In this document: positions 1 to 9,587 of the stretch, piece after piece | How the letters are laid out: every line of letters starts with the position of its first letter | Numbering within the stretch: position 1 is the stretch's first letter | Assembly (NCBI GenBank): GCA_012032345.1 | Contig: JAAUQI010000047.1 | Location: forward strand, 1 to 38,535 | Length of the DNA: 38,535 nt | Source of the DNA: Leptolyngbyaceae cyanobacterium RM1_1_2 | GTDB taxonomy: Bacteria; Cyanobacteriota; Cyanobacteriia; Phormidesmidales; Phormidesmidaceae | Direction of reading: 5' to 3' | Program-made: the position numbers and the translations under genes | Notes under the pieces: generated by a model | What the model was told of the DNA's origin: nothing | Database searches by the model: none | What the model saw: only the letters and a program-made list of their open reading frames with translations

Positions 1-116
1 GGGTTTTGGGGGGTGAGTGGGGGAGGGGCAAGGGCGTATTGGGGGGTGAGTCTCGGCTGTCTACCTGATAAGCTGATTGCAGGCGCTTGTAAGACTCATA
101 AGACTCGATTGAATGT

Positions 117-1352
117 ATGGTAACCGTTAACGATAATTATCTAAAGCTCAAGGCTGGGTATCTCTTTCCTGAAATTGCGCGGCGGGTGAATGCTTTTGCA
201 GAGGCTAATCCAGCAGCGCCCATCATTAAGCTGGGGATTGGTGATGTGACTGAGCCACTGCCAGCAGCCTGTCGCACTGCCATGATAAAGGCAGTTGAGG
301 AAATGGGCGATCGCGCCACTTTTCAGGGATATGGCCCAGAACAGGGATATCTGTGGCTGCGTCAAAAAATTGCGGCCCAGGATTTTCAGGCCCGGGGCTG
401 CGAGATTGATGCCTCAGAAGTGTTTGTCTCTGATGGCGCTAAGTGCGATACGGGCAATATCCTCGACATTTTTGGCAAAGACAATAAAATTGCCGTTACC
501 GACCCGGTCTACCCGGTCTATGTCGATACTAACGTGATGGTGGGCCACACGGGAGCCGCCAACGAGCAGGGCGAGTATGACGGGCTGATTTACCTGTCCA
601 TGACGGCAGACAATAACTTCTCACCAGAGCTGCCGTCTGAAAAAGCCGATCTAATCTATTTGTGCTTTCCCAACAACCCCACCGGAGCGACTGCCACTAG
701 AGCAGCGCTGACAAAGTGGGTTGAGTACGCCCGTGAACACGGCTCGATCATCTTTTTTGATGCCGCCTACGAAGCTTATATCACCGATCCTGACCTGCCG
801 CACTCGATTTATGAAATCGCTGGGGCCAAGGACTGCGCCATTGAATTTCGCTCTTTTTCTAAGAATGCGGGTTTTACCGGCACGCGCTGCGCCTACACGG
901 TTGTGCCCCGAGGACTCACGGCTAAAGCTGCCGATGGCTCTGACGTGGAGCTACACAAGCTGTGGAATCGGCGACAGTCTACCAAGTTCAACGGTGTTTC
1001 TTACATTGTGCAGCGGGGCGCTGAGGCGGTTTATTCGTCGGCAGGCCAGCAGCAGATCCAGGGGCTAATTGCGTTTTACCTAGAGAATGCCCGGATTGTG
1101 CGTCAGCAGCTTACCGAGGCGGGCATCGATGTCTATGGCGGCATTAACGCTCCCTATGTCTGGGTAAAAACGCCCCACAGTCTTTCTAGCTGGGACTTTT
1201 TTGACAAGCTGCTGAGTACGTGCCACGTTGTGGGAACGCCCGGTTCTGGCTTTGGCGCAGCCGGTGAAGGCTATTTTCGCATCTCTGCTTTCAACAGTCG
1301 GGAAAATATCAATGAAGCCATGCAGCGGATCACCCAAACATTTAAGGCGTGA
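117..1352 (+). CDS. dapL: LL-diaminopimelate aminotransferase
   Basis: PLP-dependent class I/II aminotransferase that converts tetrahydrodipicolinate and glutamate directly to LL-diaminopimelate, the one-step route to lysine and peptidoglycan used by cyanobacteria and plants. The 411-residue length is normal for the family. The N-terminus ([19 protein letters not shown]) is the standard DapL opening, which fixes the ATG at 117; the ATG at 113 is out of frame. The PLP-binding lysine is K249 in [10 protein letters not shown], and the substrate-side motif FPNNPTGA is present. No clear Shine-Dalgarno sequence is visible, which is common in cyanobacteria. The gene stands alone and converges on the histidine kinase. 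The family identification is very secure. Confidence 0.97.
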   Translation: MVTVNDNYLKLKAGYLFPEIARRVNAFAEANPAAPIIKLGIGDVTEPLPAACRTAMIKAVEEMGDRATFQGYGPEQGYLWLRQKIAAQDFQARGCEIDASEVFVSDGAKCDTGNILDIFGKDNKIAVTDPVYPVYVDTNVMVGHTGAANEQGEYDGLIYLSMTADNNFSPELPSEKADLIYLCFPNNPTGATATRAALTKWVEYAREHGSIIFFDAAYEAYITDPDLPHSIYEIAGAKDCAIEFRSFSKNAGFTGTRCAYTVVPRGLTAKAADGSDVELHKLWNRRQSTKFNGVSYIVQRGAEAVYSSAGQQQIQGLIAFYLENARIVRQQLTEAGIDVYGGINAPYVWVKTPHSLSSWDFFDKLLSTCHVVGTPGSGFGAAGEGYFRISAFNSRENINEAMQRITQTFKA

Positions 1353-1380
1353 TTGACACTCAACTGGAAGCAACAGCCAG

Positions 1381-1462
1381 CCATAGCAAACCGCAGTTTA
1401 GTTAGAACAACTCAGATCGCTGAATCTTTACGTGACCGGCCTCCTATTCATCCTTCTGCCTT
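1381..1462 (+). repeat. Dispersed 82-bp intergenic repeat, copy A
   Basis: This stretch matches 9721-9802 in the same orientation with only six mismatches by eye, including an identical run through TCAGATCGCTGAATCTTTAC. Both copies lie shortly after the stop codon of a plus-strand gene and both run into CCTTCTGCC-type tandem repeats. It has no coding character. It is probably a genome-wide intergenic repeat family. Confidence 0.85.
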
Positions 1463-1493
1463 CACCCTTCTGCCTTCACCCTTCTGCCTTCAC
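1452..1493 (+). repeat. Tandem 14-bp repeat, three copies
   Basis: Three perfect copies of CCTTCTGCCTTCAC follow the dispersed repeat and continue into a degenerate copy. The third copy overlaps the TGA stop codon of the minus-strand histidine kinase at 1490-1492. A degenerate version of the same C/T-rich repeat follows copy B near 9790-9830. These resemble the short tandem repeats common between cyanobacterial genes. Confidence 0.85.
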
Positions 1494-4247
1494 CCTTCAT
1501 CCTCACTCAGCAAATGGGCCAACGTTTCTAGCAGCCGATCCAAATTGGTGGGCTTAGACAAGTGGGCCTGAAAACCAGCCTCAAGCACTAGCTGGCGATC
1601 GCGCTCTGCAGCATAAGCTGTCAGAGCGATCGCGGGAATTTGGCCCCCCTTTTCGGGCGATCGCGCTCGAATCTGCTGAATCAGCCCGTAGCCATCAACT
1701 CTGGGCAGGCCGATATCACAGATCAGACAGTGGGGCAGTACCTGATCGAGAATGACTAGTGCTCCCTCTGCCGAAGCCGCCGAGAGTACCTGCATCCCAT
1801 GCTCCTCCAGGATATACGACGCTAAATACAGGGCCTCAGCGTCATTGTCCACAATGAGTACCTGCTTACCTGTGAGGTATCGGTAAAGCCTTGAGAAGGT
1901 CTTGGGTACTGAGACACTACTGGGCGGAATTAAAACTGAGTGGTTGCAGAGTAAGGGTAGCGTGAGCGTAAAGGTAGACCCCTGCTCGACCCCAGCGCTA
2001 AACACCTGCACCAAACCGCCGTGAAGTTCAGTCAAATGGCGCACAACCGCCAAACCTAACCCCAGCCCGCCAAACTGACGCGTTGTCGCTCCATCTGCCT
2101 GACGGAAATAATCAAACACATAGGGGATAAAATCAGCCCCGATGCCCTGTCCCGTGTCTTGCACCTGAATTTCAGCCTGCTGCTCAATCTGACGCAGGCG
2201 AATCTCTGCCCTACCGCCCGCAGGGGTGAATTTAACGGCATTGGAGAGCAAATTCCAGACAATTTGCTGTAGCCGTCCGGCATCACCGCGAACCTGGAGC
2301 GGGGCTGCGGGCAAATTTGTGGTGATGGCAATATTTTTTGCCTCTGCCGAGAGCTGCACAGTACTTAAAGCGCCCTGAATTACCCAGCTCAAATCAACGG
2401 CGCTATTTTCTAGCTTGAGCTTGCCGCGCAAAATGCGGGAGACGTCTAAGAGATCGTCAATCAGCTGAGTTTGCAATTGGGCATTGCGATAAATAGTTTC
2501 CAGTGCCCGCTGCGTCATGTTGGTATCTAGCTGCCGCCGCATCAGCAGATTTGTCCAGCCCAAAATTGGATTTAGCGGCGATCGCAGCTCGTGAGACAGC
2601 ACGGCCAGAAACTCGTCTTTGATCCGGTTAGCGGCCTCTGCTTCCTGACGGGCCTGCTGCTCCCGGATAAACAGGTGCTCTCGTTCAGTTTCGACCTGTT
2701 TGCGATCGCTAATATCCCAAACAAAGCCCAACATTCGCTGGGGTTGGCCCTGGGGATCATAAGTGACTCTGCCTTTGCTGCCGAGCCAGCATAAGCCACC
2801 ATCAGGATAAACAACCCGAAATTCCTGATTAAAGCTGCCTGTTACCAGCGCCCTTTGCACAGCCTGATCAACCGCCTCCCGGTCTGCTGCATAGATGTGC
2901 TGAAAAACGGTTTTATAGCGCCCGTCAAAGTCTTCTGGGGCCATGCCAAACAGGCGGGCATGGTGGTAGGCCCAGGCCAACCGCCCTGTGGCAATATTCC
3001 AGTCCCAGAGGCCCATTTCGGTCAGGTCAACTGCTAGACGCAGACGCTCTTCGCTTTCACGCAGAGTCTGTTCTACTTTTTTGCGGGCAGTGACGTCTTG
3101 AAAATAAATGGCTAGGCCGTCTGAGGAGGGGTAAATATGCACCTCAGCCCAGTTTTGCCACGGCGGATAGGGCGTTTCGTAGGGCGATCGCCTTTTGGTC
3201 TTTGACTGCCTGCTGTAGCGCCTGACCTAGGGGCGTCTGGGCTAAACCTGGAAAAGTTTGCCAAAGCGACTGACCTAAAAGCTGCTGAGGCGATCGCCTC
3301 AGTCTCTGGGCCGCTGCCTTGTTGATATAGGTGTAGCGCCAGTCTGGGTCGAGAGCTACAAAGGCGTCGGTGATGCTTTCTAAAATTAGCCGATTTTTAG
3401 CCAGCGCTGCCTTCAAGTCGGCTTCGGCCTGCTTGAGAGAAGTCACGTCTAAAAAGGCGCTGACAGCTCCTGTGATCTCGCCTTGAGCGTTGCGAACGGG
3501 CGCAGCATAGCCAAACAGACTGAATATCTTGCCATCCTGCCGCCGGATATTAATCTCAGCATCTCGAACTTCAATGCCTTCTGTAGCAGCGCGACGCAGC
3601 GGCAGCTGATCGACTGCAATCACCTCTCCCTGACGCAAAACCTGATAAAGGGGTCGTTCCTCCCTGTTTGCTGGCGTTAAAGAAATGTTGGCACTGTGAT
3701 CGACTGCAAGCATTTGGGCAAAGGCCGGGTTGATGCGAATCTGCTGACAAAGCGGATCTTGGGCGATCGCCAAACAAACTGGAATCACCTTAAAGAGGAT
3801 CTCTAACTCAGTGGCACTCTGCTGCGGCGCTGGGGTACTCGGCGCGGCGGCTAAGCCTGACTCAATGCGATCGCACTGCAAAAAAGTCGGGCCGGACTCG
3901 TCAGCCCGACCGACAGAAAGGGTCGTCTCTACCCATATTGGGGTACCCCCTCGATGCCTCTGTAAAACGCGCCCAGACCAGCGATCCTGCTCTAAGCAAA
4001 CCGCCTGAATCTCAGATAGCAACAGCGGCCATTGAGGATTTAGCAAAGTCTGCAAAAGCTGCCCCTGACTTTCTGCTTTACTCCAGCCGTAGCAGCGCTC
4101 AGCGGCTTGGTTCCAATAAACAATGCGGCCATCGCCATCCCAGGCAAAGAGACAATCACTCGCCAGATCTAGCAGCTTTTCATAGTGCCCAAAAGCACTG
4201 GGTAAGCCGTTCTGAGCGTCTGATTGTGGAAAGGGTTCCAGCAGCAT
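1490..4247 (-). pseudogene. Multi-PAS hybrid histidine kinase, frameshifted
   Basis: Sensor kinase of a two-component system, read here as two adjacent frames that belong to one gene. The first part (4247 down to about 3183) has three PAS-type segments. The second has the end of the third PAS, a fourth PAS, a HisKA domain with the phosphoacceptor in LSHELRSPLNP, an HATPase_c domain (N box NLLSNAVKF; G boxes DTGQGIGAD and GGLGLGLAV) and a C-terminal receiver with its aspartate in LICDIGLPRVDG. Skipping one base of the GGG at 3182-3184 joins KAIA directly to YETPYPPWQNWAEVHIYP, the normal end of a PAS domain, giving about 917 residues. The downstream frame's only start is the GTG inside that motif, so it is not a separate gene. 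No transmembrane segment is seen, so the protein is probably cytoplasmic. The signal is unknown. The break may be a sequencing error. Confidence 0.85.
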
Positions 4248-4492
4248 CTATTAAAATTTCCCCAACTGTTCCTGCACTTTAGCAAAGGCCAGATTTCTCA
4301 GAATGTGCGTCTTGACGTCTTACCCCAGGAAACATTCAGACCTGATGCCAAAGCTCTAGGACAGAATCTTAAGATACTCTATATATTTTATCCTACCTAG
4401 AGCATAAGCCAACAGTGCCCATAACCCGCTATGCCTCTAGACAGAATACAAAATGACAGACAATCTCCCTTTTGGAATGCGAAAGCAACCTC

Positions 4493-4840
4493 ATGAGCAC
4501 AGATACTATTTTTGGCAAGATTATTCGCAAAGAAATCCCAGCTAATATTCTCTACGAAGACGATTTTTGCCTTGCCTTTGCTGATATCAATCCCCAGGCA
4601 CCTACCCATCTCTTAGTCATTCCTAAAAAACCGATTGTGGCTCTCACTGAGGCAGATGCTGCAGATAAAGAACTGCTCGGGCATATGTTGCTAACTATAA
4701 AGCAGCTAGCTGAGCAGTTGGGTCTTTCAGAAACGGGTTATCGGGTAGTGATTAATACAGGAAATGACGGTGGACAAACGGTTTTTCACCTGCATATGCA
4801 CCTTTTAGGCGGGCGATCGCTGCGGTGGCCACCGGGGTAG
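4493..4840 (+). CDS. HIT-family nucleotide hydrolase/transferase
   Basis: Small histidine-triad protein of 115 residues, related to HINT phosphoramidases that hydrolyse AMP-linked substrates. The signature is [12 protein letters not shown] with H99, H101 and H103, followed by the family's usual end, RWPPG. The N-terminus [13 protein letters not shown] and the segment [16 protein letters not shown] are typical. The start at 4493 is chosen over the upstream ATG at 4472 because family members begin about six residues before TIFGKI. It lies 151 bp upstream of psbA on the same strand but is probably transcribed separately. The family is certain; the physiological substrate is not known. Confidence 0.93.
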   Translation: MSTDTIFGKIIRKEIPANILYEDDFCLAFADINPQAPTHLLVIPKKPIVALTEADAADKELLGHMLLTIKQLAEQLGLSETGYRVVINTGNDGGQTVFHLHMHLLGGRSLRWPPG

Positions 4841-4991
4841 AAAATGCTGCAAAATGTTTCAAAGGGAAAAGAATCTTTTCCAGTTGTCCCGACAACCTGG
4901 CTAAAACGCTTAATCTATTGTCATGTGAGTAACGGTATTTGACGTTAGTTCACGTATTGTTTGCGCTGTTTACTTATTGGCAATCATCACT

Positions 4992-6077
4992 ATGACTTCT
5001 ACCCTTCAAAGACGTGAAAACGTCGGCATATGGGAGCAGTTCTGCCAGTGGATCACCTCTACCGATAACCGCCTGTATATTGGCTGGTTTGGCGTATTAA
5101 TGATTCCCACACTGCTAGCTGCAACCACCTGCTTCGTTATCGCCTTCATCGCCGCGCCGCCTGTCGATATTGACGGTATTCGTGAGCCAGTGGCAGGCTC
5201 TTTGATCTACGGTAACAACATCATTTCGGGTGCAGTTGTGCCGTCTTCTAATGCAATTGGCCTGCATTTTTATCCAATTTGGGAAGCAGCTTCTCTAGAT
5301 GAGTGGCTCTATAACGGTGGCCCTTACCAGCTGATTATCTTCCACTTTTTGGTGGGTATTTTTGCATATATGGGCCGTCAGTGGGAACTGAGCTACCGCT
5401 TGGGGATGCGCCCCTGGATCTGTGTAGCCTACAGCGCGCCGCTGTCTGCTGCCACTGCGGTTTTTCTAATTTACCCCCTGGGTCAGGGGTCTTTCTCTGA
5501 TGGCATGCCTCTGGGGATCTCGGGCACGTTCAACTTTATGTTTGTGTTCCAGGCTGAGCACAACATTCTGATGCATCCGTTCCACATGCTGGGTGTAGCT
5601 GGCGTGTTCGGCGGCGCTCTCTTTAGCGCCATGCATGGTTCTCTGGTTACTAGCTCTTTGGTGCGCGAGACAACCGAGACTGAGTCGCAGAACTACGGCT
5701 ATAAGTTTGGCCAGGAAGAAGAAACCTACAACATCGTGGCGGCCCACGGCTACTTCGGTCGTTTGATCTTCCAATACGCCTCTTTCAACAATAGCCGTTC
5801 ACTGCACTTCTTGCTGGGTGCGTGGCCAGTTGTTGGCATCTGGTTTACCTCTTTGGGCATCAGCACGATGGCGTTTAACCTAAATGGCTTCAACTTTAAC
5901 CAGTCAGTAATTGACAGCCAGGGTCGCGTCATTGGTACCTGGGCAGACGTCTTGAACCGGGCTAACCTCGGCTTTGAAGTGATGCACGAGCGCAATGCCC
6001 ACAATTTCCCCCTTGACCTTGCTGCTGCAGGTGAAGCGACTCCGGTTGCCCTCACTGCGCCCGTAATCAACGGTTAA
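4992..6077 (+). CDS. psbA: Photosystem II D1 protein
   Basis: Reaction-centre subunit of photosystem II in the thylakoid membrane, carrying the primary donor, QB site and manganese cluster ligands. The 361 residues begin at [17 protein letters not shown]; the upstream in-frame TTG at 4977 is rejected. Key residues are in place by count: Y161, D170, E189, H190, H198, H215, S264, H272, H332, E333, D342 and A344. A C-terminal extension of 17 residues after A344 would be removed by CtpA. Residue 130 is Gln, the low-light (D1:1) type. Residues 80, 158 and 286 are Gly, Phe and Thr, so this is not the microaerobic D1' form. A terminator follows. No other photosystem gene is nearby. Confidence 0.99.
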   Translation: MTSTLQRRENVGIWEQFCQWITSTDNRLYIGWFGVLMIPTLLAATTCFVIAFIAAPPVDIDGIREPVAGSLIYGNNIISGAVVPSSNAIGLHFYPIWEAASLDEWLYNGGPYQLIIFHFLVGIFAYMGRQWELSYRLGMRPWICVAYSAPLSAATAVFLIYPLGQGSFSDGMPLGISGTFNFMFVFQAEHNILMHPFHMLGVAGVFGGALFSAMHGSLVTSSLVRETTETESQNYGYKFGQEEETYNIVAAHGYFGRLIFQYASFNNSRSLHFLLGAWPVVGIWFTSLGISTMAFNLNGFNFNQSVIDSQGRVIGTWADVLNRANLGFEVMHERNAHNFPLDLAAAGEATPVALTAPVING

Positions 6078-6139
6078 TCGTTAATTAAAGCAAACCTGAG
6101 TAGCTTCGCAGTTGCTCAGACTGATAGGTCAGCCGATCG

Positions 6140-6169
6140 GCGCTTTCTAGGTTTGGAGAGCGCTTTTTT
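6140..6169 (+). terminator. Rho-independent terminator of psbA
   Basis: An 8-bp stem (GCGCTTTC pairing with GAGAGCGC, one G-U pair) closes an eight-base loop and is followed directly by six T residues. It lies 63 bases after the psbA stop codon and marks the boundary with the convergent crcB. Confidence 0.8.
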
Positions 6170-6565
6170 AACGACTGAGCAACCGGGCCAGCGCCGTGCC
6201 TAGCTGAATGCAGCCAATCCCCAAACAGGCACTGCCTAACCAGTACAGGATGGCGATCGCAGCGGTAGCATTCTTAAACAAAAATACGCTTTCTAGCCCG
6301 TAGGTCGAAAACGTAGTGTAGGCTCCTAAAAAGCCAGTCGTCAGCAGCAGTTTTACATCGGGCAGCATCGGATAGCGCTCAGCCATCAGCGTCACCGCAA
6401 AGCCCATGCCCAAACAGCCCGTTAGATTGATCACGAGAGTTCCATAGGGAAAATCCGCTCCCAATCGCGCCGCAATCAAAAGCGTTAAATAGTAGCGGCT
6501 CAGAGCACCCGCGATCGCCCTAAAGCTACCGCCAGTGGTGCCCGCCAGCTCAGGTCAGCCGACAT
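6168..6565 (-). pseudogene. crcB: Fluoride channel CrcB/Fluc, frameshifted
   Basis: Small membrane protein that exports fluoride as a dual-topology dimer. The main frame from about 6515 carries the family motifs: NLTGCLGMGF, the GFLGAYTTFSTY signature near the pore and four hydrophobic stretches. The normal N-terminus is in another frame, starting at ATG 6565 (MSADLSWRAPLAVALG). Restoring one G next to the HIP1 site at 6511-6518 joins it to AIAGALSRYYLTLLIAARLG, giving about 132 residues, a normal CrcB length. The ATG lies three bases after the stop of the coiled-coil gene, so crcB appears to be the last gene of that minus-strand unit. No fluoride riboswitch was recognised. The frameshift may be a sequencing error. 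Confidence 0.8.
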
Positions 6566-6568
6566 AGA

Positions 6569-6775
6569 CTAAAGCTGTATTTGGGTGCCGTTAGTAACTA
6601 CGCGCTGTAGAGTCGAGTTTTGCTGCTCAATGACAGAGGTTTGCTGCTGTGATAGGGCAATTAGTGAACTAATTGACTCTTGCTGCGCCTGCTGGAAACC
6701 CCGCATTTCTTGAATTTGCTCTCGCAGCGCCAGAATTTCGTTCATCAGCTTTTCTAGTTTCTCGTCCATTTCCAT
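6569..6775 (-). CDS. Small coiled-coil protein
   Basis: A 68-residue acidic, Gln-rich protein with heptad character through most of its length (EKLEKLMNEILALREQI), and no signal peptide or transmembrane segment. Its ATG overlaps the stop codon of the upstream SLATT-GH19 gene by one base (TAATG), which implies translational coupling and stoichiometric production. crcB begins three bases after its stop. The function is unknown. By context it could be a partner that oligomerises with, or restrains, the SLATT-GH19 protein, whose linker is also a predicted coiled coil; that role is inference. Confidence 0.75.
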   Translation of the reverse strand: MEMDEKLEKLMNEILALREQIQEMRGFQQAQQESISSLIALSQQQTSVIEQQNSTLQRVVTNGTQIQL

Positions 6776-8190
6776 TAAACAATCCTTGCTTTCGCCCGAT
6801 CTATGTACTTAGAAAACACGTCCCAGCCGTGATAGCCACCGTTGACTAGCTTACGAACTCGCCGCCAGTCGCCAGCTCTAGCTGCTGTAGCCACGCCTCG
6901 ATCTTTAAAGTAAGATGCCAGAACTTTCGCTGAGACTTCAGGATCCATTGCCAGATCCGGATTTCCTTCCAGGTCAACCCCAAGTTTCTTGCCGTAGTCG
7001 CGGTAGTTAGCCCGACCTGTGAGCTGAATATATCCTCGCCCATGATACTTGACGCCGTCACCGGGGTTGACATTGCCTAGATCGCCACGCCCTTCATAGC
7101 GTTTCCAGTATTTCTCACCGCCCCATTCATGCACAGGCTTGAAGCCGCCCGTCTCTACCCGAACGGTTGCCAATATGCCCACAAATACCTGCTTGTCCAA
7201 GATGTCAAACTCCTGTAGAGCCTCCAAGATGCCGGGCAGGTAGGTTTGACAGTCTGATAGCGAACATTCCAGGGCTTGGGCGACTGTTTCTGCCGTCGCC
7301 AGCTGAGGCACGGCTTTTGTCGCTACTACGGCTGCTCCATTTTGGCTGGTTTGCCGGTTTGAAGTAGGCAGCTTGGGTACAACAATCTCCTCATGCCAGT
7401 CTAAAGCTGTCGCTCCTAGGGGTGGCAAATCGGTTGGTACACCATCAGTACTGGCCCCGTTTTGAGTCAGTGTCCCGTCTGCGCTGGATAAAACGGCTTG
7501 GGCTTCAGAGACAGCCTGTGCCTTGTGCTCTGCTGTTTGCTTTTCGGCTTCTAGACGCCGCCGCTCTTCCTCAAAAAACTGAGCCTGCTCTTCTAAACGG
7601 ATGTTTAGCTCATTGAGGGCCAGCTCGCTGTTTTGGGCTACGGTTTCTTGTGTAGTCTTTTTATCTTCTTCTTGCCTGTCTGTGAGACGGGCCAAGAAGC
7701 CTTGAACATCTTGCTGAATATACTGCTCAACCCGGCTAGCAAAGACTTTGTAAGCCTCATCGTGGCTGTCAAAGTCTCTGTACTGACCCGTCAGTTGAAA
7801 AAACTGCCAGCCTTCAATCTTCATGCCTTCTGCGGTGTTGCGGTAGTTGCGATATTTTTCACCGTGGGCAAAAAACTCTTCAACAGCAGCCGAAATAGCC
7901 ACCGTCTGACTGAGGCCAAAAGCTGTCCACCCCAAAGCCGCTCTAAATCTCGCATCTCCCTGATTGTTTAGACCCACTAGGGCCGGAACAATTACCCCGC
8001 CGACAATCGTCACCATCCTCAGCAGGTAGTGACGATTACGCTCTTTGGTGGCACGGCCTTCTAGCCAAAGAACCTGATCGAGCCAGCGATTCTTGAGAAA
8101 GTCTTTGCGCAGCTCTGATAGCTCTAGGCGATCAATCAGTCCACCCAGAGTTGCCTTGAGATAGTGACGATAGTCGTTTTTTCTAGCCAT
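6775..8190 (-). CDS. DUF4231 (SLATT-like) membrane protein fused to GH19 muramidase/chitinase domain
   Basis: A 471-residue two-part protein. Residues 1-180 match the DUF4231/SLATT type: a basic helical N-terminus, two transmembrane helices (about 57-74 and 84-103) and a helical tail (YRNYRNTAEGMKIEGWQFF). Residues 185-230 form a Glu/Lys/Gln-rich coiled coil, then a Ser/Thr/Pro linker leads to a C-terminal GH19 domain (about 300-471). The GH19 part has ATVRVETGGF with the general-acid Glu, YEGRGDLGN, and GRGYIQLTGRANY, as in phage-type endolysins that cut peptidoglycan. There is no cleavable signal peptide. If the two helices form a hairpin with both ends inside, the hydrolase would sit in the cytoplasm, so its activity would need release or membrane disruption. 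It heads a minus-strand unit with the coiled-coil protein and crcB. The domain calls are confident; the role is unknown. Confidence 0.85.
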   Translation of the reverse strand: MARKNDYRHYLKATLGGLIDRLELSELRKDFLKNRWLDQVLWLEGRATKERNRHYLLRMVTIVGGVIVPALVGLNNQGDARFRAALGWTAFGLSQTVAISAAVEEFFAHGEKYRNYRNTAEGMKIEGWQFFQLTGQYRDFDSHDEAYKVFASRVEQYIQQDVQGFLARLTDRQEEDKKTTQETVAQNSELALNELNIRLEEQAQFFEEERRRLEAEKQTAEHKAQAVSEAQAVLSSADGTLTQNGASTDGVPTDLPPLGATALDWHEEIVVPKLPTSNRQTSQNGAAVVATKAVPQLATAETVAQALECSLSDCQTYLPGILEALQEFDILDKQVFVGILATVRVETGGFKPVHEWGGEKYWKRYEGRGDLGNVNPGDGVKYHGRGYIQLTGRANYRDYGKKLGVDLEGNPDLAMDPEVSAKVLASYFKDRGVATAARAGDWRRVRKLVNGGYHGWDVFSKYIDRAKARIV

Positions 8191-8248
8191 GAATCGGGGT
8201 TATGTCTGGCAGCTAAGGTGCGATCGCTCAGGTTCAGGTTAATAATGC

Positions 8249-8271
8249 GACAAAAGCCTCTTCCTTTTGTC
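8249..8271. promoter_or_regulatory. Inverted repeat between divergent wall-hydrolase genes
   Basis: GACAAAAG and CTTTTGTC form a perfect 8-bp inverted repeat around a 7-base centre. It lies in the 149-bp gap between the divergent SLATT-GH19 and lysozyme/M15 genes, next to an AT-rich stretch that could hold promoter elements. It could be an operator shared by both genes. No binding protein is identified. Confidence 0.4.
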
Positions 8272-8339
8272 ATAAATACGGATTGATTTTATAAAAACTT
8301 TACCTCAATTTTCCGGCTTACGAGTATTTCCCCCTGCTG

Positions 8340-9587
8340 GTGGGTTTAAGGGCCGTGTTTGGATACGATGAGAGCGTGTCTGAATCTTTAGGGCGCTTTA
8401 TGGATCTGCGTTTAGAAACTCTCCAGCCTGAATATGAAAAAGCTTTTGCCGCCTGCCGCCTCAGGTCAGAAGCTGAACCAGAAGTCAAGCGGATTGGCGA
8501 TCGCCTAGTTGAACTGCGATCGCACTATGAAGTGGTCGAGCAAAAAACGGGCATTCCCTGGTGGTTTGCAGGGCTAATACACTTCCATGACTGGAATTTG
8601 CGCGAACCCGCCCTGTTTGAGCAAAAAGCAGTCGAGGTGCTGATGGCGAAGCGGTATCACAAAGCCCGCAATCGCACCCTGGGCGCTTATCTTTGGGGGC
8701 TAGATTTATGGAATGGCTTTCGTGACGGCGCAGGCGGCAGTTCGGCCTGGATTTGGGCGGGTACCAGCGCCCTCGAAAAAGACGCTAGTCAGGTAGGGGC
8801 CGCAGCGCTGCTGGTCTATCTTCAGGGTAGAGGCGTGGTTGATATGCCCAAGCCCGAGCAGGGCAAGCGGCTAATTGTGCTAGCTGACACGTTGTTTAAG
8901 GTGCAGCCGGAGCAGTCCTTTAAGCTTCAGTCTGAGGATAAGCTCTCTGTCCATCAAGGAACGCGCCTGGAAATTTTAGAGGATGAGCCATCCAAATTGG
9001 GACACATGAAGGTGAAGCTGCCAGACGGGGTGCTGCTGGGCCAAAACAATCGCAGCGACTGGTACATTTTCAGCGGGCACGTGCAGGTCGAAGGCACCGA
9101 GCCAGATAATAAGCCTCAAGATCTCCCTGCTGAGCCTGTGGCTAAAATTGCTGACCCCGACCCTGGCCCAGCCATCACGGTGCCTAAGCTGGGAACGGTT
9201 TACTTGGGCAAACCGATTTTAGATGGGGGACACTTTAGCTGGGCTGAGGCCACCAAAAACGGTAGCCGCATTCCAGCAGATGCAGCGGTTGTAGACGGCA
9301 TTCTCAAGATTGCTGGGGTGATGGAAGAGGTGCGGGAATATTTGGGCGATCGCCCCATCACCATCAACTCCTGGTACCGCGACCCGGCCAGCAATCGTCG
9401 CGTCGGCGGAGCGTCTAAGTCCCGTCATATCAGCGGTGACGCGGTGGACTTTGTCGTAGCGGGAATCGCGCCGCCCCAGGTCAACCGTCAGCTAGAGGCT
9501 TGGTGGAACAGCCGGGGTGGGCTGGCAAGCGCCAACTCTTTTACTCATATTGATGCCAGAGGCTACAAAGCTCGCTGGCGTTACTGA
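8340..9587 (+). CDS. Two-domain peptidoglycan hydrolase: lysozyme-like plus M15_3 peptidase
   Basis: A protein of up to 415 residues. The N-terminal part (about 25-160) resembles lysozyme-family proteins of phage origin (KTGIPWWFAGLIHFHDWN and later SSAWIWAGTSALEKDA). A middle segment (about 175-255) looks like an SH3-type wall-binding module. The C-terminal part (about 290-415) is a zinc D-Ala-D-Ala-type peptidase of the M15_3 group: NSWYRDPASNRRVGG, the SRHISGDAVDF motif with ligands His and Asp, and FTHIDARG with the third His. No signal peptide is seen. The start is uncertain: GTG 8340 gives the longest form, while GTG 8376 or ATG 8400 would still keep all domains. It diverges from the SLATT-GH19 gene, so two wall-degrading enzymes share one intergenic region. 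Confidence 0.85.
   Translation: MGLRAVFGYDESVSESLGRFMDLRLETLQPEYEKAFAACRLRSEAEPEVKRIGDRLVELRSHYEVVEQKTGIPWWFAGLIHFHDWNLREPALFEQKAVEVLMAKRYHKARNRTLGAYLWGLDLWNGFRDGAGGSSAWIWAGTSALEKDASQVGAAALLVYLQGRGVVDMPKPEQGKRLIVLADTLFKVQPEQSFKLQSEDKLSVHQGTRLEILEDEPSKLGHMKVKLPDGVLLGQNNRSDWYIFSGHVQVEGTEPDNKPQDLPAEPVAKIADPDPGPAITVPKLGTVYLGKPILDGGHFSWAEATKNGSRIPADAAVVDGILKIAGVMEEVREYLGDRPITINSWYRDPASNRRVGGASKSRHISGDAVDFVVAGIAPPQVNRQLEAWWNSRGGLASANSFTHIDARGYKARWRY

Noticed and set aside
1452-1493. Tandem C/T-rich repeats considered as a CRISPR array
   Set aside because: Copies are 14 bp and directly adjacent with no spacers, and no cas gene is near.
1353-1571. Plus-strand frame after dapL
   Set aside because: It runs through the dispersed and tandem repeats into the antisense of the kinase gene, so it is a chance frame.
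3142-3190. Kinase considered as two separate genes with a sensor and a kinase protein
   Set aside because: The second frame's only start is a GTG inside a PAS motif, and the conserved PAS end is readable across the junction after removing one base.
4992-6077. psbA considered as the microaerobic D1' variant
   Set aside because: Positions 80, 158 and 286 are Gly, Phe and Thr, the standard residues; D1' would have changes at all three.
6510-6570. Fluoride riboswitch upstream of crcB
   Set aside because: The upstream DNA is coding for the coiled-coil gene with three bases between, and no riboswitch-like fold was recognised.
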